A stretch of DNA of 64,000 nt from the NCBI GenBank assembly GCA_020740775.1, contig JAHEWK010000039.1, forward strand, positions 1 to 64,000. The letters run 5' to 3'. The notes below the pieces were generated by a model that saw only the letters and a list, made by a program, of their open reading frames with translations, was not told where the DNA came from and ran no database searches. The first letter of the stretch is position 1. Each line of letters opens with the position of its first letter. Position numbers and translations under genes: made by a program. This DNA comes from Ilyonectria destructans. Lineage: Eukaryota; Ascomycota; Sordariomycetes; Hypocreales; Nectriaceae. Shown one piece after another: positions 40,303-51,800 of this stretch.

Positions 40303-41176
40303 ATACAGGTTGCCCATGTATGCCTACCGCGTATCCAACAGTAGCCGCCACATGCTTGCGGGGCACACCCTCCGACTCTTCTCAAGAGGTCTTCCTCGAA
40401 TTTCAGGCTGTGTCTACATCGCATGGGGCCACCAAGGTGCGCTGGATCCCCGGCCATACGAATATCCCGGGTAACGAGCAGGCCGACGCCTTGGCCAAAG
40501 CGGCATGCTCCCTGCCTGAACCCCCAGATGCGGTCCCAGCATTAGCCTACCTGCGAAAGATTGCCAGACGACAGTCCAAGGAATTGTTCGAAGCCTGGTG
40601 GGAAACTTCTGTCCCTGAGCAGTACAAAACACTAGACCTCAAGACAAACTGGCTGCCCACCCGAGCTTTCACTCCCTCAGACAGCCTTACACCATCTGCT
40701 GGCAGCAAGATCCCACCACGGGGACTTTCGCCGCCTACCATGAAAGGTTCAACCACGGCAACGCGCGAGTGGTCTGCTAGTGCGGCCATCATAAAACGCC
40801 AGAACATCTCTTCTATTGCAGGAAGATACCACGGCGGCCCCGGATGAGGCTCACAACCTCACCGGCTGCGGCGATCAACCTCGCAATAGGCAAGCTCCTC
40901 CTTCTTCGAGTGCATTTGCCCTCGCCATTAGACGAATACTCTCCTCAGACTGCCTCACACCTCCCCTTTTTCCCTACCTCATTCTTCTCTTCTATTCGGG
41001 CTCGGGCGGTCATATGGTACCATAAAACCCTTCGACTACCTGTGCCCCTTCTTAAGGCTGCTTTTTACAGCCTGCACCAAGGGTGTCTTCTGGTCCCCGC
41101 GCAAAGACCAGTTGATATGGCGGCGTGGCAGCCGCGCCTGCACATCCCGCTGACGGGCGATAGGCTCAAGCCTTAG
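40303..41176 (+). pseudogene. Non-LTR (LINE, Tad-like) retrotransposon 3' relic with RNase H
   Basis: After CLRGTPSDSSQEVFLEFQAV the frame reads KVRWIPGHTNIPGNEQADAL, the C-terminal RNase H motif of fungal LINEs, then LEAWW-like and WLPTRAFTPSDS segments. Further on, frame changes expose a CGHHKTPEH-type zinc motif region and MRLTTSPAAAINLAIG. The reverse transcriptase part is absent, and the left end is cut at the hAT boundary. The 3' extent is uncertain. Confidence 0.65.
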
Positions 41177-41296
41177 AGCCGATGCCATGCTGGATAGTGG
41201 TTTGTCTACATTTTACGGAGGAGACATTTTCTGTGGAGGAGGTCCAATGAGAACTAGCTCACGTACCCTGTAACTGCGTAGCCTGTAGATTCTTCC

Positions 41297-42922
41297 CTAG
41301 CTCACCACGTCCTGTTCCCCTCTAGGGGACTTTCGCTGCCTCATAACTGCCCGGACGAAAAACGCACTAACAAACAAGCAAACAAACAAACAAAGAACCA
41401 AAGTGAGCTCGGCGGGAGCGTTATCGAGCTGGAAAAGAGCTGGAAAAGAGCAGGAAAAGAGCAGGAAAAGAGCAGAAAAGCGTGGGAAAGAGTGGAAAAG
41501 AGTGGGAAAGAGTGGGAAAGAGTGGGAAAGAGTGGAAAAGAGTTCACTCAGGGCAGGACGTTTCGCGACCTTATACTTCTCCACTAACAAGCGAACTATG
41601 TCCGGGGCATTCTGAGCTGCAGCCAAGTCCAGGCAGTCGCTCAGGTGATCATGATATCTCGTTCTGGAACAGTCTTCATTCCCGTTGTCTGGGTGTCGTA
41701 TGAGGCCAAGAAGAAAGTCGAAGGTCTCTGTGTCGTTTTTCTCAATGGCACTTTCCGTTCCCTCCATGAGGCTCCATACCATGCGAGTGTCAAACAGGAA
41801 GGGTATGTCAGGATCGCCTGGTGGAAGGAGATAATTTTCCAGCAGAAGGCGTACAACGTCGACATGTGCCGGTCGGACCGCTTCATGGAACGCCTCCTTA
41901 AGCTTCTCTCCCTGGGCGTCAGTCAGAAGATGACCCATCCAAGCTCTGGACGAATCGTCCCTTGCCGTGGGATATCCGAGCCTTGATAACAGCCGGCGGA
42001 ACAATCGAGCATCTCCCCCTGAAGCTGCGAGGGTCAGAATCCGTGGGCCGAGGTACTCCTCTTCTGTCACACCAAGTGCCCGTCGATTCTCCTTTGCCTT
42101 CGGATGATCCAAGAGAAGTTGTACTAGGTGCGGTTGATACGTAACAGCAAGCTCCAAGGGGTTGGTGGTATCCCAAAACAGCTCCCGTGTTGTGTTTACA
42201 CGTCCGGTATTGAGCAACCACTCCACAACGTCTTGATGACCCCATATGACTGCAGTAATAAGCGGCGTCCACCCAGAACGTCGACAACCTAGGTGATAGC
42301 AGTCATCCACTAAATCAGGATCAACACCTGCCTCCGTTACCAGAATATTGACGCAATCGACGCATCCATTCTCAGCGGCGGCGTGGATGATAAATACCTG
42401 ACCCCAGTAGTCTTCAGCCTTCAAGGCCGGATCAACACCACGCTCAAGAAGTGTCCGGATGACGTTCGGCTTGCCGTTGACTGCGGCCTTGTGCAGAAGA
42501 TCTGGGCCTCTGCTTGGGAACTCATCCAAGAGCCTCAGGACATGTTGTACCTGGGCATCCTCGTTCTTTACGCCGAAGATGCGCAGCTGATCGACGGGGT
42601 CGCGTCCCAAAGGATCGAACCACGCCGGGTCCTTGTACCAGACAGGTTCGGGCAAGACCCGAAACCTAATGTTACTGGAGCGTGGTACATAGGCTCCTGC
42701 TCCCAGGTACCATGGTTCCGGGCCTGAGTCGGGTAGCGGGTCGCGAGAATACTTGGCGACGAAGTCGATATCTGACTGTTTTGGAGGGCTGTCCCAATAG
42801 ATCTGGCGTTCGAGGTCGGCTTCTGCTGGAGGGAGCCTTGGATGGAAAGTAGGAGCGGCAGCGATATGACAGCCGAAGAGAGAGAGAAAGGCGAGTGCGA
42901 ACGCTAAAGCAAGACGCATCAT
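41297..42922 (-). CDS. Secreted or membrane ankyrin-repeat protein with a repeat-encoded C-terminus
   Basis: 541 residues in one exon from ATG 42922. The N-terminus is a signal peptide (MMRLALAFALAFLSLFGC, cleavage near AAA). Ankyrin repeats follow from about residue 140 to 430 (LLHKAAVNGKPNVIRTLLERG; IHAAAENGCVDCVNILV; TPLITAVIWGHQDVVEWLL; ELAVTYQPHLVQLLLDHP; DLAAAQNAPDIVRLLVEKY). The last 90 residues include a Ser/Phe/Pro/Leu repeat (SFPLFPTLFHSFPRF) encoded by a 10-11 bp minisatellite, then a transmembrane-like LVLCLFVCLFVSAFF and a basic tail. Ankyrin repeats mediate protein contacts. A secretory ankyrin protein is unusual, so the N-terminus is worth testing. Frame complete; the C-terminal end depends on repeat number. 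Confidence 0.75.
   Translation of the reverse strand: MMRLALAFALAFLSLFGCHIAAAPTFHPRLPPAEADLERQIYWDSPPKQSDIDFVAKYSRDPLPDSGPEPWYLGAGAYVPRSSNIRFRVLPEPVWYKDPAWFDPLGRDPVDQLRIFGVKNEDAQVQHVLRLLDEFPSRGPDLLHKAAVNGKPNVIRTLLERGVDPALKAEDYWGQVFIIHAAAENGCVDCVNILVTEAGVDPDLVDDCYHLGCRRSGWTPLITAVIWGHQDVVEWLLNTGRVNTTRELFWDTTNPLELAVTYQPHLVQLLLDHPKAKENRRALGVTEEEYLGPRILTLAASGGDARLFRRLLSRLGYPTARDDSSRAWMGHLLTDAQGEKLKEAFHEAVRPAHVDVVRLLLENYLLPPGDPDIPFLFDTRMVWSLMEGTESAIEKNDTETFDFLLGLIRHPDNGNEDCSRTRYHDHLSDCLDLAAAQNAPDIVRLLVEKYKVAKRPALSELFSTLSHSFPLFPTLFHSFPRFSALFLLFSCSFPALFQLDNAPAELTLVLCLFVCLFVSAFFVRAVMRQRKSPRGEQDVVS
41427..41543 (+). repeat. 10-11 bp minisatellite inside the ankyrin gene
   Basis: About eleven units: AGCTGGAAAAG and AGCAGGAAAAG (11 bp, twice each), then 10-bp units mostly AGTGGGAAAG or AGTGGAAAAG. 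Because 10 and 11 are not multiples of three, all minus-strand frames stay open and encode similar Phe/Ser/Leu peptides. Confidence 0.9.
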
Positions 42923-43915
42923 TTACTTTACGGTACACGTATTGGATGGACCGAATTGCATGCCCTGAGACGCAATGCTTGCGGCCGGGGTCGTCCAAAT
43001 AAAGGAAAATTCCAGACTTGCGTCTCATGTCTTCTCGCTTGGTTCTCATGCGTGGCGCTCTGTCATTCGAGAACACATCAGTTTCTTGGCTTAAACAATT
43101 CCGGCAAGCTTATGAGGGAACCCTCCGCCTTTTTTCGGCGTCTGGCGAAGCCTTGGCAGAGCCAGCCGGTCATCAGATGTGGAGCACCGCCATCAGCCAC
43201 GGCGGGCTTTTGAGGTCCTTTCGCGTGTGTGTCTCGCGCATTAGTACCAGCCCCCAGTACGTTGCCGGAGACCGAGTCCTTCAAGAATGTGCCTTTGCTA
43301 GGAGGATTGTCTGACGGTCTCGGAGAAGCATTGACTAATAATGCTGCAGCCAACTGTGATGACTGAGTGGCGTGCTTGCATATGTAGAATGCCCATGTCC
43401 CGGTGGACGACACAGTCGCGTGCATCTGGAGGGCCAATACAGGCCCAGAACGAGTCCTGTCAACTCCACAGAGGCACAAATTGGATCCTTCCAGATGACT
43501 CGCCTCTCAGCCCAGCCGTTACTAAGATTCGCCAAGACTCACGCTACTGTGCGGTTACGTTCAGCGAATGTCACTCCTGAAATTCAAGTGCATGATCACC
43601 TTGCTCCGTGAACAGTGCGCCACATGCCCTTGTCGGTCACCGTCCGCCTGCATGGCGGCTAAGCCTGAGTAGCAAGACACGAGTGTATCCAATGGCAAAT
43701 ACTAGACACGCAACCCTTTTTCGGACTTTCGTCCGAAAGCATGTCGGCAGGGAGAGGAGTCATTTTACAAATGGGTACGTGGCCGGAACTCGCCCGAAAC
43801 ATGACGCTCTCTCGGGTCTCGAGGAGACACATGTCCTTACTACATGCGTGAGTCAGAGGATGGCGCTGACATGTCTGTGGCGCATCCACGAGGCCATCGA
43901 GGGTGGCGCATGTTA
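42923..43915. other. No gene recognised; promoter side of the ankyrin gene
   Basis: ORFs of 60-136 codons overlap on both strands without recognisable domains. Ends at the TA before the pogo-type relic. Confidence 0.35.
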
Positions 43916-46527
43916 CCATCCGCCACCACTTCAAGAATCACCCCACTTAAAGCATAGCACAAAAAATCGTCGCCCCATACAAATTCTACAATGTTATTTA
44001 CACCATATTTTATCATAATAAAATCATTGAGGAAAACGAAAACTTGCAGTGTATTATTTTTTATATGCTCTCTTACCCCAGGCCGTTTTTTCCCCGCCTT
44101 TTTTACCTATAATGGGAGTTTCAACACTTTGAAAAATTTGCATTTTTCTCTTTCTTATCTTTCCACTCTCATAAAGTTAGTAAGGCTCTCTATGCAGCTT
44201 ATAGCTGTTAAATATCTCCAAAATAAGTCGCTATGTTTATACCGAAAAAGACGTTATTAATACTATATTCGATATTACTGACAGTTCTCTATTACAGTAC
44301 CAGGCCTCCGAGAAATATAGAGTGCCTCAACCGGTACTCTCGAAAAGACTTTCAGGCTAGAAAAGCAGAAAAGAGTCTACACACCCTCACCAACGTCTTT
44401 CCCCCAGTCAGAAGGACCGCCTTATTCGTTGGCTTCTGCAGCAGGAGCCCCTCAGCTACACTCTCTCGTATAGCTAACTTTAAAGTTGTATTAAAGCCCT
44501 CCTCCGTCAATAGGGAGATAACAAGCTATTGGGCAAAAACTGGATATCTAGGTTCATTAAGTGTTATTTGAAACTATCTATAAAGCTTGGGAAATGCTAG
44601 GAATCCGCCAGATTTAACGGGTTCACACTAAGGTCGGTCAATTGGTACTTCGATATCCGGGAGGATAAGTGTCAAATATTAGGGTGAAAAATTGTGTATT
44701 ATGTGTCCGCCCCCTATGTCTTGAGGTTTTAGGGCAAGCTTTATATACCCTTTCTCTTCTGTATAGAATCAGCTAGAAGCTGATTGCTAAGCCTCGTGGC
44801 AATAGGTGGCAATAGGTGGCAACTTTCGCCTCTGACGTATCTGACAATAAGTACGGCTGGATTAAACTTGAAAATACAGTTAATGTGGATAAGGACGGTA
44901 TAATAGCCGGGTTTAGTAAGTTATCTGTAACTTTTCTATGGGATTTTATAGGTTATAACTGATTGGTTGTCTATAAGGCTTAGACAGCCTTGTAATTAGA
45001 AGCTCTAACCTAAAGAAGAAGGCGCTGTTGAAGGGCGTCTAGTTGCACACTTGGACCTTATTTACCGAGGCTGTTACTGCAAGTAGCTGCACTTTAAAAC
45101 TGGAAATTATCTTTAAAGAAAAGGAGCTACAGAAACAGTGGTTTCTCAACGAGTTCAAATTAATAGCAGACTGGCACTACATTACATCGCCTAACGGCTG
45201 GACCGACAACCATATAGCTCTCAAGTGGCTAAAAGACATCTATCTACCTTAAATAGAGCCTTGTAATGTATCAGATGTAAGACTTATTATTCTTAACAGT
45301 TATAGGAGCTATACATAGGTAAGTATTTAGGTGTTTTCGCTGCATAATTACAGGCTATAGGGTTACTGACGAGCAGCCAGAACAAGTAGATAGCTATGTG
45401 CTTTCTGAATAATATCTACTGCTGTTACCTCCCAGAACACTGCTCCTATAGTTTGCAGCCGTTAGATAATAGAGTTTTTAACGTTATTAAGGGTGTATAT
45501 CGAAAAGAACTCTAAAAGCTGGCTAGTTTGACTGATTCTATACCAGTTAATAAAGTGAATTTTATTTTGGCCTATATAAAAGCCAGAAAGGCCGGCATAA
45601 GAAAAGAGATTATCTTATCCGGCTGGATATTTACTGGAAATTAGCTAATAAATCGTCATAAAGCTCTATTATATCCGGAAATTTGTAACGGTCTCAAGGT
45701 AGTGTATTGCAACTAGCTAGGCCACTCTACAGAGTATACCAAACTTAAGGAAAGAAGAAGAAGAGAAAGAGAGTAGAGGAGGTCTATCCATAAATATACT
45801 CGTCATAGTGGCTTAAAGGTAAAAGTGGGCCACGAAAGGCCGAGGGTTCCCGAGGCCACCTACGGGCACAGCCCGTTACAAAATTCAACTAGACAGAGAA
45901 AAATTACTAAAGCAGTTCAAGACGCCGAGCCCTCCTTAACTCCACTCAGATAATACGCCGAAAACAAGCCGGCAGGTGAGGGATATAGCCAAACACCAAA
46001 GTCGTCAGATGAGGCAGAAGTACAGTAAGATCGCAAAAGGGTTGGAAGCTTTAGAAATAAAGGTGGCCGTTCAGAATAGGCGGATTGCTGGCCTCGAAGA
46101 GCAAATAGCTCAGGTGTGGCGAGGGAAGAAAAGGAAGGCGGTAGCGAACCCGAACAGATAATTTATGGCTCTTGTGGAGGCTCTAGTGTCTGGAGAAACC
46201 CTTGATGAGCTAAAGGAGGCAGAAATAGGGGTGGATGTAGACGGAGAGGTTGAGTTGGTGATTGAGGTGGGTGTCAGATCAGAGGACGAAAGTGGGGACC
46301 TTACAGTCAAAACAAAGCACTGCCAGCGCACACGGAGCGGTCGGGAGGTCAAAAAACCACGCAGAGAGTAAAATTCAAGTAATTCTCTATAGAACCCCGG
46401 AGTGATTTCATTTCTAACGGACAAAGGTGGTTGGTTTCTGTGTGCATCAAATATTGGATTTTGTATGGGGCGACGATTTTTTGTGCTATGCTTTAAGTGG
46501 CGTGATTCTTGAAGTGGTGGCGGATGG
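43916..46527 (+). mobile_element. Degraded pogo/Fot-type element (RIP-like)
   Basis: TIRs of about 70 bp begin CCATCCGCCACCACTTCAAG at 43916 and end in the inverse at 46527, each flanked by TA. The interior is AT-rich with many TAG/TAA stops. Fragments of a DDE_1 transposase remain: WHYITSPNGWTDNHIALKWL (about 45170-45230), a C-terminal coiled segment KIAKGLEALEIKVAVQNR, and KKRKAVANPNR near 46150. The base bias and stops are what RIP (C-to-T at CpA) leaves behind. It is non-functional, and a solo LTR inserted into it. Confidence 0.85.
45684..45880 (+). repeat. Solo LTR of an unidentified retrotransposon
   Basis: Starts TGTAACGG, ends CCGTTACA, 197 bp, flanked by the direct repeat AAATT (45679-45683 and 45881-45885). 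The ends resemble those of the Gypsy at 48658-54272, whose LTR in its own orientation also starts TGTAACGG, but the interior differs. Confidence 0.8.
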
Positions 46528-46746
46528 TAGTACGTACTAGGTAAGGGCTTGTACTTTAAGCACGTACTTATCGTGAATGGTATGGTATGGATTTTATGTC
46601 GCCCGGAGGGACAGTCCCTAGAAGGCCTTTGCGCTAATCTATTTCGTGCCCCAAAAAAAAAGCCAAAAAGGGTCCAACCCGCCAATAGTCGGGTTTTCCT
46701 CCGCCAAATACCCATACTCTCAACTCCGTTCCTCTTCCAGCATCCC

Positions 46747-48075
46747 ATGGCGAGATTAAGAGCCCGTCTCGACGGGTTATTCTCAGGATGGAGGAAATCA
46801 GGTCTCATAAATACGATTCTTATTTGGATCTTTTCCATCATACTCGTTGCTCTCTTATTCACGTCCGCATTTCGACTCGGATCGGGCTGGCCATCAGTTG
46901 TGGGTACCACGGTATACTTTACGGGTCACTGCCCCACGGCATCTCGAACGAATATAATCTTGCATATTGCCCTGAACGCAATCGCCACTCTCGTCCTAGC
47001 ATCGTCCAACTTCTTCATGCAGGTGCTTTGCTCACCAACCCGCGAGAATATCGACAAGGCGCATAGCCGGGCTCACTGCCTTGAGATTGGCGTCCAGTCC
47101 GTCAAGAATCTTCGGTTCATATCCGTGTCCAAGTTGGTCCTCTGGCTACTGCTGGGCGCTAGTTCGGTTCCGCTTCATTTGTTCTTCAACGGTGTCATTA
47201 CAGAGTCTAAGGCCTCGACAAATTTTGCGCTAATAGTAGCGTCCGAGTCGCTCCGCAATGGAGGGCCACATTCGTTCCCAGGGGCTGGACCAGATGGGGC
47301 GAACATGGACCTTTACTGGGATAACTTTTTCTTAAACGACATGTCCTCATTTTTGATCGGCGTAGCCTCGAACGCTTCTGGATGGGAGAAGATCGACCTG
47401 AAGACATGCTTGTCTGTCTACGACAATCCGGGGAAACCTCTAGCAACCCATCGACACGTAGTCATGATCACACACAAGGAGGGGGAGGTAGAGACGCTTG
47501 GCTGGAACGCATCCGCTATTCGAGAGGGTACTTATGACCCCTTTGGTGAGCCTCTAAATACCACCCTCAACTCGCTATGGACGGTAGAACTGTTTGAACG
47601 TACGGACCAGTCGGTTGGTGCACGACACAACAGACAAAACGAGGAAACGCCGCAATATTTCGAGAGCTGGGACGAGAGCAACTGGGTCCGCCATAGAATT
47701 CAGCTTGAGCCAGATTCCGGCATAATAACCCCGGCCAGAGCACTTTTTCGACCGTCTCAGCCTCGCCTGCAGGTCGACTACTGCCTATCAGAGCCATTCG
47801 TTGTACCCTGCCAGGCACAGGTCCAGAACGATGCATTCCTCATGGTTTGCATCTTTTGTCTCGTCAAAGCGGTGGTGTGTCTTACCGCTCTAACTCGGTT
47901 TCGGCGACATAACCCCTTGATTACCCCGGGCGATGCTGTTGGGTCCTTCGTCACGATTCCGGATCCCATTACAGAGAATATGTGCTGGGCAGAGATGCTC
48001 ATCAATCCACCAGATCAACGCGTTGATCAATATATTGACATCAATCCACGTCAATATCAATCCACGGCTGGTTAG
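46747..48075 (+). pseudogene. DUF6536 membrane protein, 3'-truncated
   Basis: From ATG 46747 the frame reads SGWRKSGLINTILIW, a first transmembrane helix (IFSIILVALLFTSAF), then TVYFTGHCPTASRTNI, HIALNAIATLVLASSNFFMQ and CSPTRENIDKAHSRAHCLEI. This is the conserved start of the fungal DUF6536 family. Two more helices follow (LVLWLLLGASSVPLHLFFN; FLMVCIFCLVKAVVCL). Family members are usually longer. After about 48003 the sequence turns into TCAATCCA repeats of the hAT left end, giving a foreign DQYIDIN tail before the stop. So the C-terminal helices have been lost. The 46530-46746 spacer presumably holds its promoter. Confidence 0.7.
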
Positions 48076-48335
48076 CTGACATAATCCATCAATCCACACA
48101 ATCCTCTCGTTGATGGATATTGATTGATGATCGTTGACACTAGACATGGGACCCTTGCCAGGCTTGGCAATGTTAGATCCAGATATCTTCTCCCGAGTAA
48201 AACATAAGTCATTGTTAACATGCACTAACACCAACTAAAATAATGGCTGAATCACTTGAATCGCGTCGCGTCGCGTCAGAAAGCCCCTACTTGCTACGCT
48301 TTCTTTTGTAACAATTATCGGTCATTGCATTAATT
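48004..48335 (+). repeat. Left subterminal zone of the split hAT element
   Basis: TCAATCCAC/ATCAATCCA words recur about five times between 48002 and 48100, followed by TTGATGGATATTGATTGATG. This fits the subterminal repeats of a hAT element whose transposase starts at 48336. The exact left TIR is not resolved. A triplet-like TCGCG repeat (CGCGTCGCGTCGCGTC) is at 48262-48277. Confidence 0.5.
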
Positions 48336-48657
48336 ATGGCGAACCACCCAAGCCAAATACCTGTTAACTCTATCTTATCGACCGACAACAAACCTGCCAT
48401 GCCATTTGACTGGAATCCAACCCCCGAGGAGGAAGCCCGCATCTTCAAACGGTGGAAAGGATTCACGCTAGCTGAACGATCAAAAGATACCTCGTCTTGG
48501 GTATGGGGATACGGCATTGAGATCCAGTCCGAGACGACGAGACGATGGATTTGTATGCCCTGTATCCGTCAAAGAAGCAACAACCCGCAATCCTACGATT
48601 CCAGAGGCACACAGAATGCAGAACATCACTTATGGAAGTCCCACGGTCATTGGGATC

Positions 48658-48873
48658 TGTGAAAGGCCTCTAGTGAGTTGATTCAACTAACTAGTCCCTA
48701 TGCTGTTTACTTTCAAGATGAAGAAAGGAAAGAATCTAAATACAAACTGGGTGCGTGAAGACGCGTTATATCTTCTTTAATATAGAAGATTCGAGAATCA
48801 ACTCGATGGCGCTGTGGAGAAGAATTCGGGCTTGGCGGCAGAGCCGCCAGCCAAGTGGGCCTGACCCGTTACA
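48658..48873 (-). repeat. Gypsy 3' LTR
   Basis: Same sequence as 54057-54272. Lies at the 3' end of the minus-strand element, directly after the pol stop codon. Confidence 0.95.
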
Positions 48874-51800
48874 TTACCCCCCTCCTCCAGAGTTGGCGTG
48901 TATCTCACGATGATTTTCGAAGTTGACTCTCTTCTTCTTCCGCTTTGTCCATTGTTTCCATGCATCCGTATGCCGTACAGCACTGAGATGCTCCCACGTG
49001 GGTCTCGAATAGTCCACCCACTTCACGAGCACCTTCTTGTGCGTGCCTTCCTTCTTTTCATCGAGGATGCGTTCAACGAGGTACATCTCTTGACCGTCCA
49101 CCAGCACTGGTGGGGCGCTCTCGTGATCGACCTGCTGTGATGGTAGCGGGTCGTCAGGGACGGGCCGGAGCAAATCCACATGGAATACTGGGTGTATGCG
49201 TCCGGGCACGTCTAACTTGTAGGCGTGTGGGTTAATCTCCTCGACCACTTGGTATTTTGCATGTAGCCAGTCCAGCTTCTTACAAGGCCGTGACGTCTTG
49301 ACGTTCTTCAGATTAAGGTATACCCAGTCTCCAGGCTTGTAGCGGGGCGAGGCAGTTCTGTGCCTGTTGGCTTGGGCTTGCTGTATCTCTTGGGCCATAG
49401 CTATTGCAGCTTGCGCAAACTCTGTGGCGTCCTGAAGTCTCTGGATGAAGTCTTCTGCCATAACCTCGCCCTCCCTCGCATCTTCTGCTCTTCGATCCTC
49501 GACTAGCTGAATTGGCTCGTTGTGGTAGCCGTGCATGAAGAAGAACGGGCTTAGGCCGGTAGAGGCCGCGTCCCTCTCGTTGATTGTTGCCATGGCTATT
49601 GGTAGCAGGTCTAGCCAATTCTCTTGGAGATAGTTTGTCCATATTCGTAGGATCTTCTCAACCTCTTGGTTCATTCGCTCCGTCGCTCCATCCGTCTGTG
49701 GGTGGTACGCCGTCGATAGCCGCTGCTCGATCTGCAGCAGTTTGCAGAAGTGCTTCCACATGTCGCTGACAAACTGGGGCCCACGGTCACTGGTTATGGC
49801 TGTTGGAATACCATGGACCGGGTAGTGCCGTTCGAAGAGTCTCTTAGCAACCGCTTCCGAGGAGATATCGCTCATGCCTTCGAGTTCGACGCCTTTGGTA
49901 AGCCGGTCTGTGACTACCATGCAGTTCGTCGCGCCATCCCGTCCCGATGGTGGGAGGTCCGTAATGAAGTCGATAGTGACCTCGCTCCATATTCGTTGCG
50001 GAATGGGTAATGGCTTCAGGAGCCCTCTCTTCGTGTCTCTCCAAATGGTGTTCCTTCCGCAGACCTCACAGTTACGCACGAATTGGCGTACTTCGCTAGC
50101 TGCGCCCGGCCAAAAGAAGCGTCTCGACAGAATAGAGTACGTAAGGTCTCTCCCCGGGTGCCCGGTAATGTGGGAGTCGTGTGTTGCTTGAATAATCTTC
50201 GTGCGCAGCGGCTCAGAGTTGGGTATCCAGACACGATTCCGGAAGCATAGGAGACCTTTATCATCCAGTGAGCATTCTGAGATACTCACAACCTTCTCCT
50301 TTTGCAACTGTGTCGGTAAGTTCTTCTCTCCATTCGCTACTAGCTTCGTGAGTTCCTGGTAGAGCTTGTCCTCTCGGCGTGCGGCGTCCCAAAGTTGCTG
50401 CAATTCCTGGTCCTCGAATAGCCTGATATCCTTTTCAAAATCAAACTCCAGGGCGCCCTCAGTGTTGGTGGAAACTGTCGAGATGCGTACCCTTCTAAGA
50501 TGGTCGTCCTGAAAGAGCCTCATAATGCGTGCCTTGAGCCGCTCGTCCGAGTAGTCGGCTGGCATATCTTGGTCTCGTCGAGAGAGCGCGTCTGGCAGTC
50601 CAGCCTTCTTTCCGGGTCTCCATTCGAGTGTGAAATGGAACCTGGATAAGAACTCCGACCATCGTACTTGTCTTTCCGTTAATCTTCTCTCCGAATAGAA
50701 GTATTTCAGATTCTGATGGTCCGTGAGGATCCTGAAATTCTTCACAGCTCGCAGCTCTGGTTCCCATTGCTCCAGACACCTTACAATAGCAAGCAGTTCC
50801 TTGTCGTGAATAGCGTAGTTGACCTCTGCTGGCGAGTGTTTCTTCGAGAAATAGGCGACAGGCCGTAATAGTCCGTCTTCGTCGTCTCGCTGGGAGAGGA
50901 CACCCCCAGTGACAAATCCTGAAGAATCTGCCTCCACGATAGTCTCTCTCTCCGGGTGGAAATGAGCTAGAATAGGGGCCGTGATCAACAGGTCCTTAAG
51001 CTTCTCAAAGGCTTCTTCGCATAGGTCGTCCCAACGGAAGGGTACGTCCTTTTTCGTTAGCCGTATCAGCGGCTCTGCTATCTCTGAGAACTCAGGCATG
51101 AAAATCCTATAGAAGTTCGCGAAACCGATAAAGGCTCTAACGGCTTTTACGTTCGTTGGCGTAGTCCATTCCTTGACAGCCTTGACCTTCTCAGGATCGA
51201 CTCGGATCCCGTTCTCCGCCTCGATAATGAACCCGAGATATTTCACCGTCTTGACTTCGAATTCGCTCTTGCTGATGTCTAGCTGTAGCCCAGCATCCAT
51301 TAGGCGTTGGAGGACCCTGCCGACTTTGTCGCGGTGGTCTTGAATGCTTCCAGAAGAGAAGATCAACACGTCGTCGATGTATGCTGACACGAAATCGTCT
51401 AGGTAGTCTTGGAGCACGCTGTTGATATACCGTTGAAAGGCTGCGGGTGCACCTGTCAGTCCAAATGGGACTACCAGCCATTCAAAAGATCCGTAGCGTG
51501 TTCTGAAGGCCGTCTTTTCTTCGTCTCCGGGGGCGACCCTGATCTTGTGGAATGCTGCTATAACATCTAGCTTCGTGAACCACTTTGCCTTTGCCACAGT
51601 GCGTAGCGTTTCGTTGAGTAAGGGCAGCGGATAGCGGTCCTTCTTGGTGATGTTGTTCAGTCCTCGGTAATCCACACAAAAGCGAACGCCTCCACCAGGC
51701 TTTTTCACCATGAGAACCGGTGCCGCCGCGGGTGAACTGCTAACTCTGATAAACTCCTTGTCGAGAAGCTCTGTAAGTGTCTTCCGCAGTACCAATAGCT

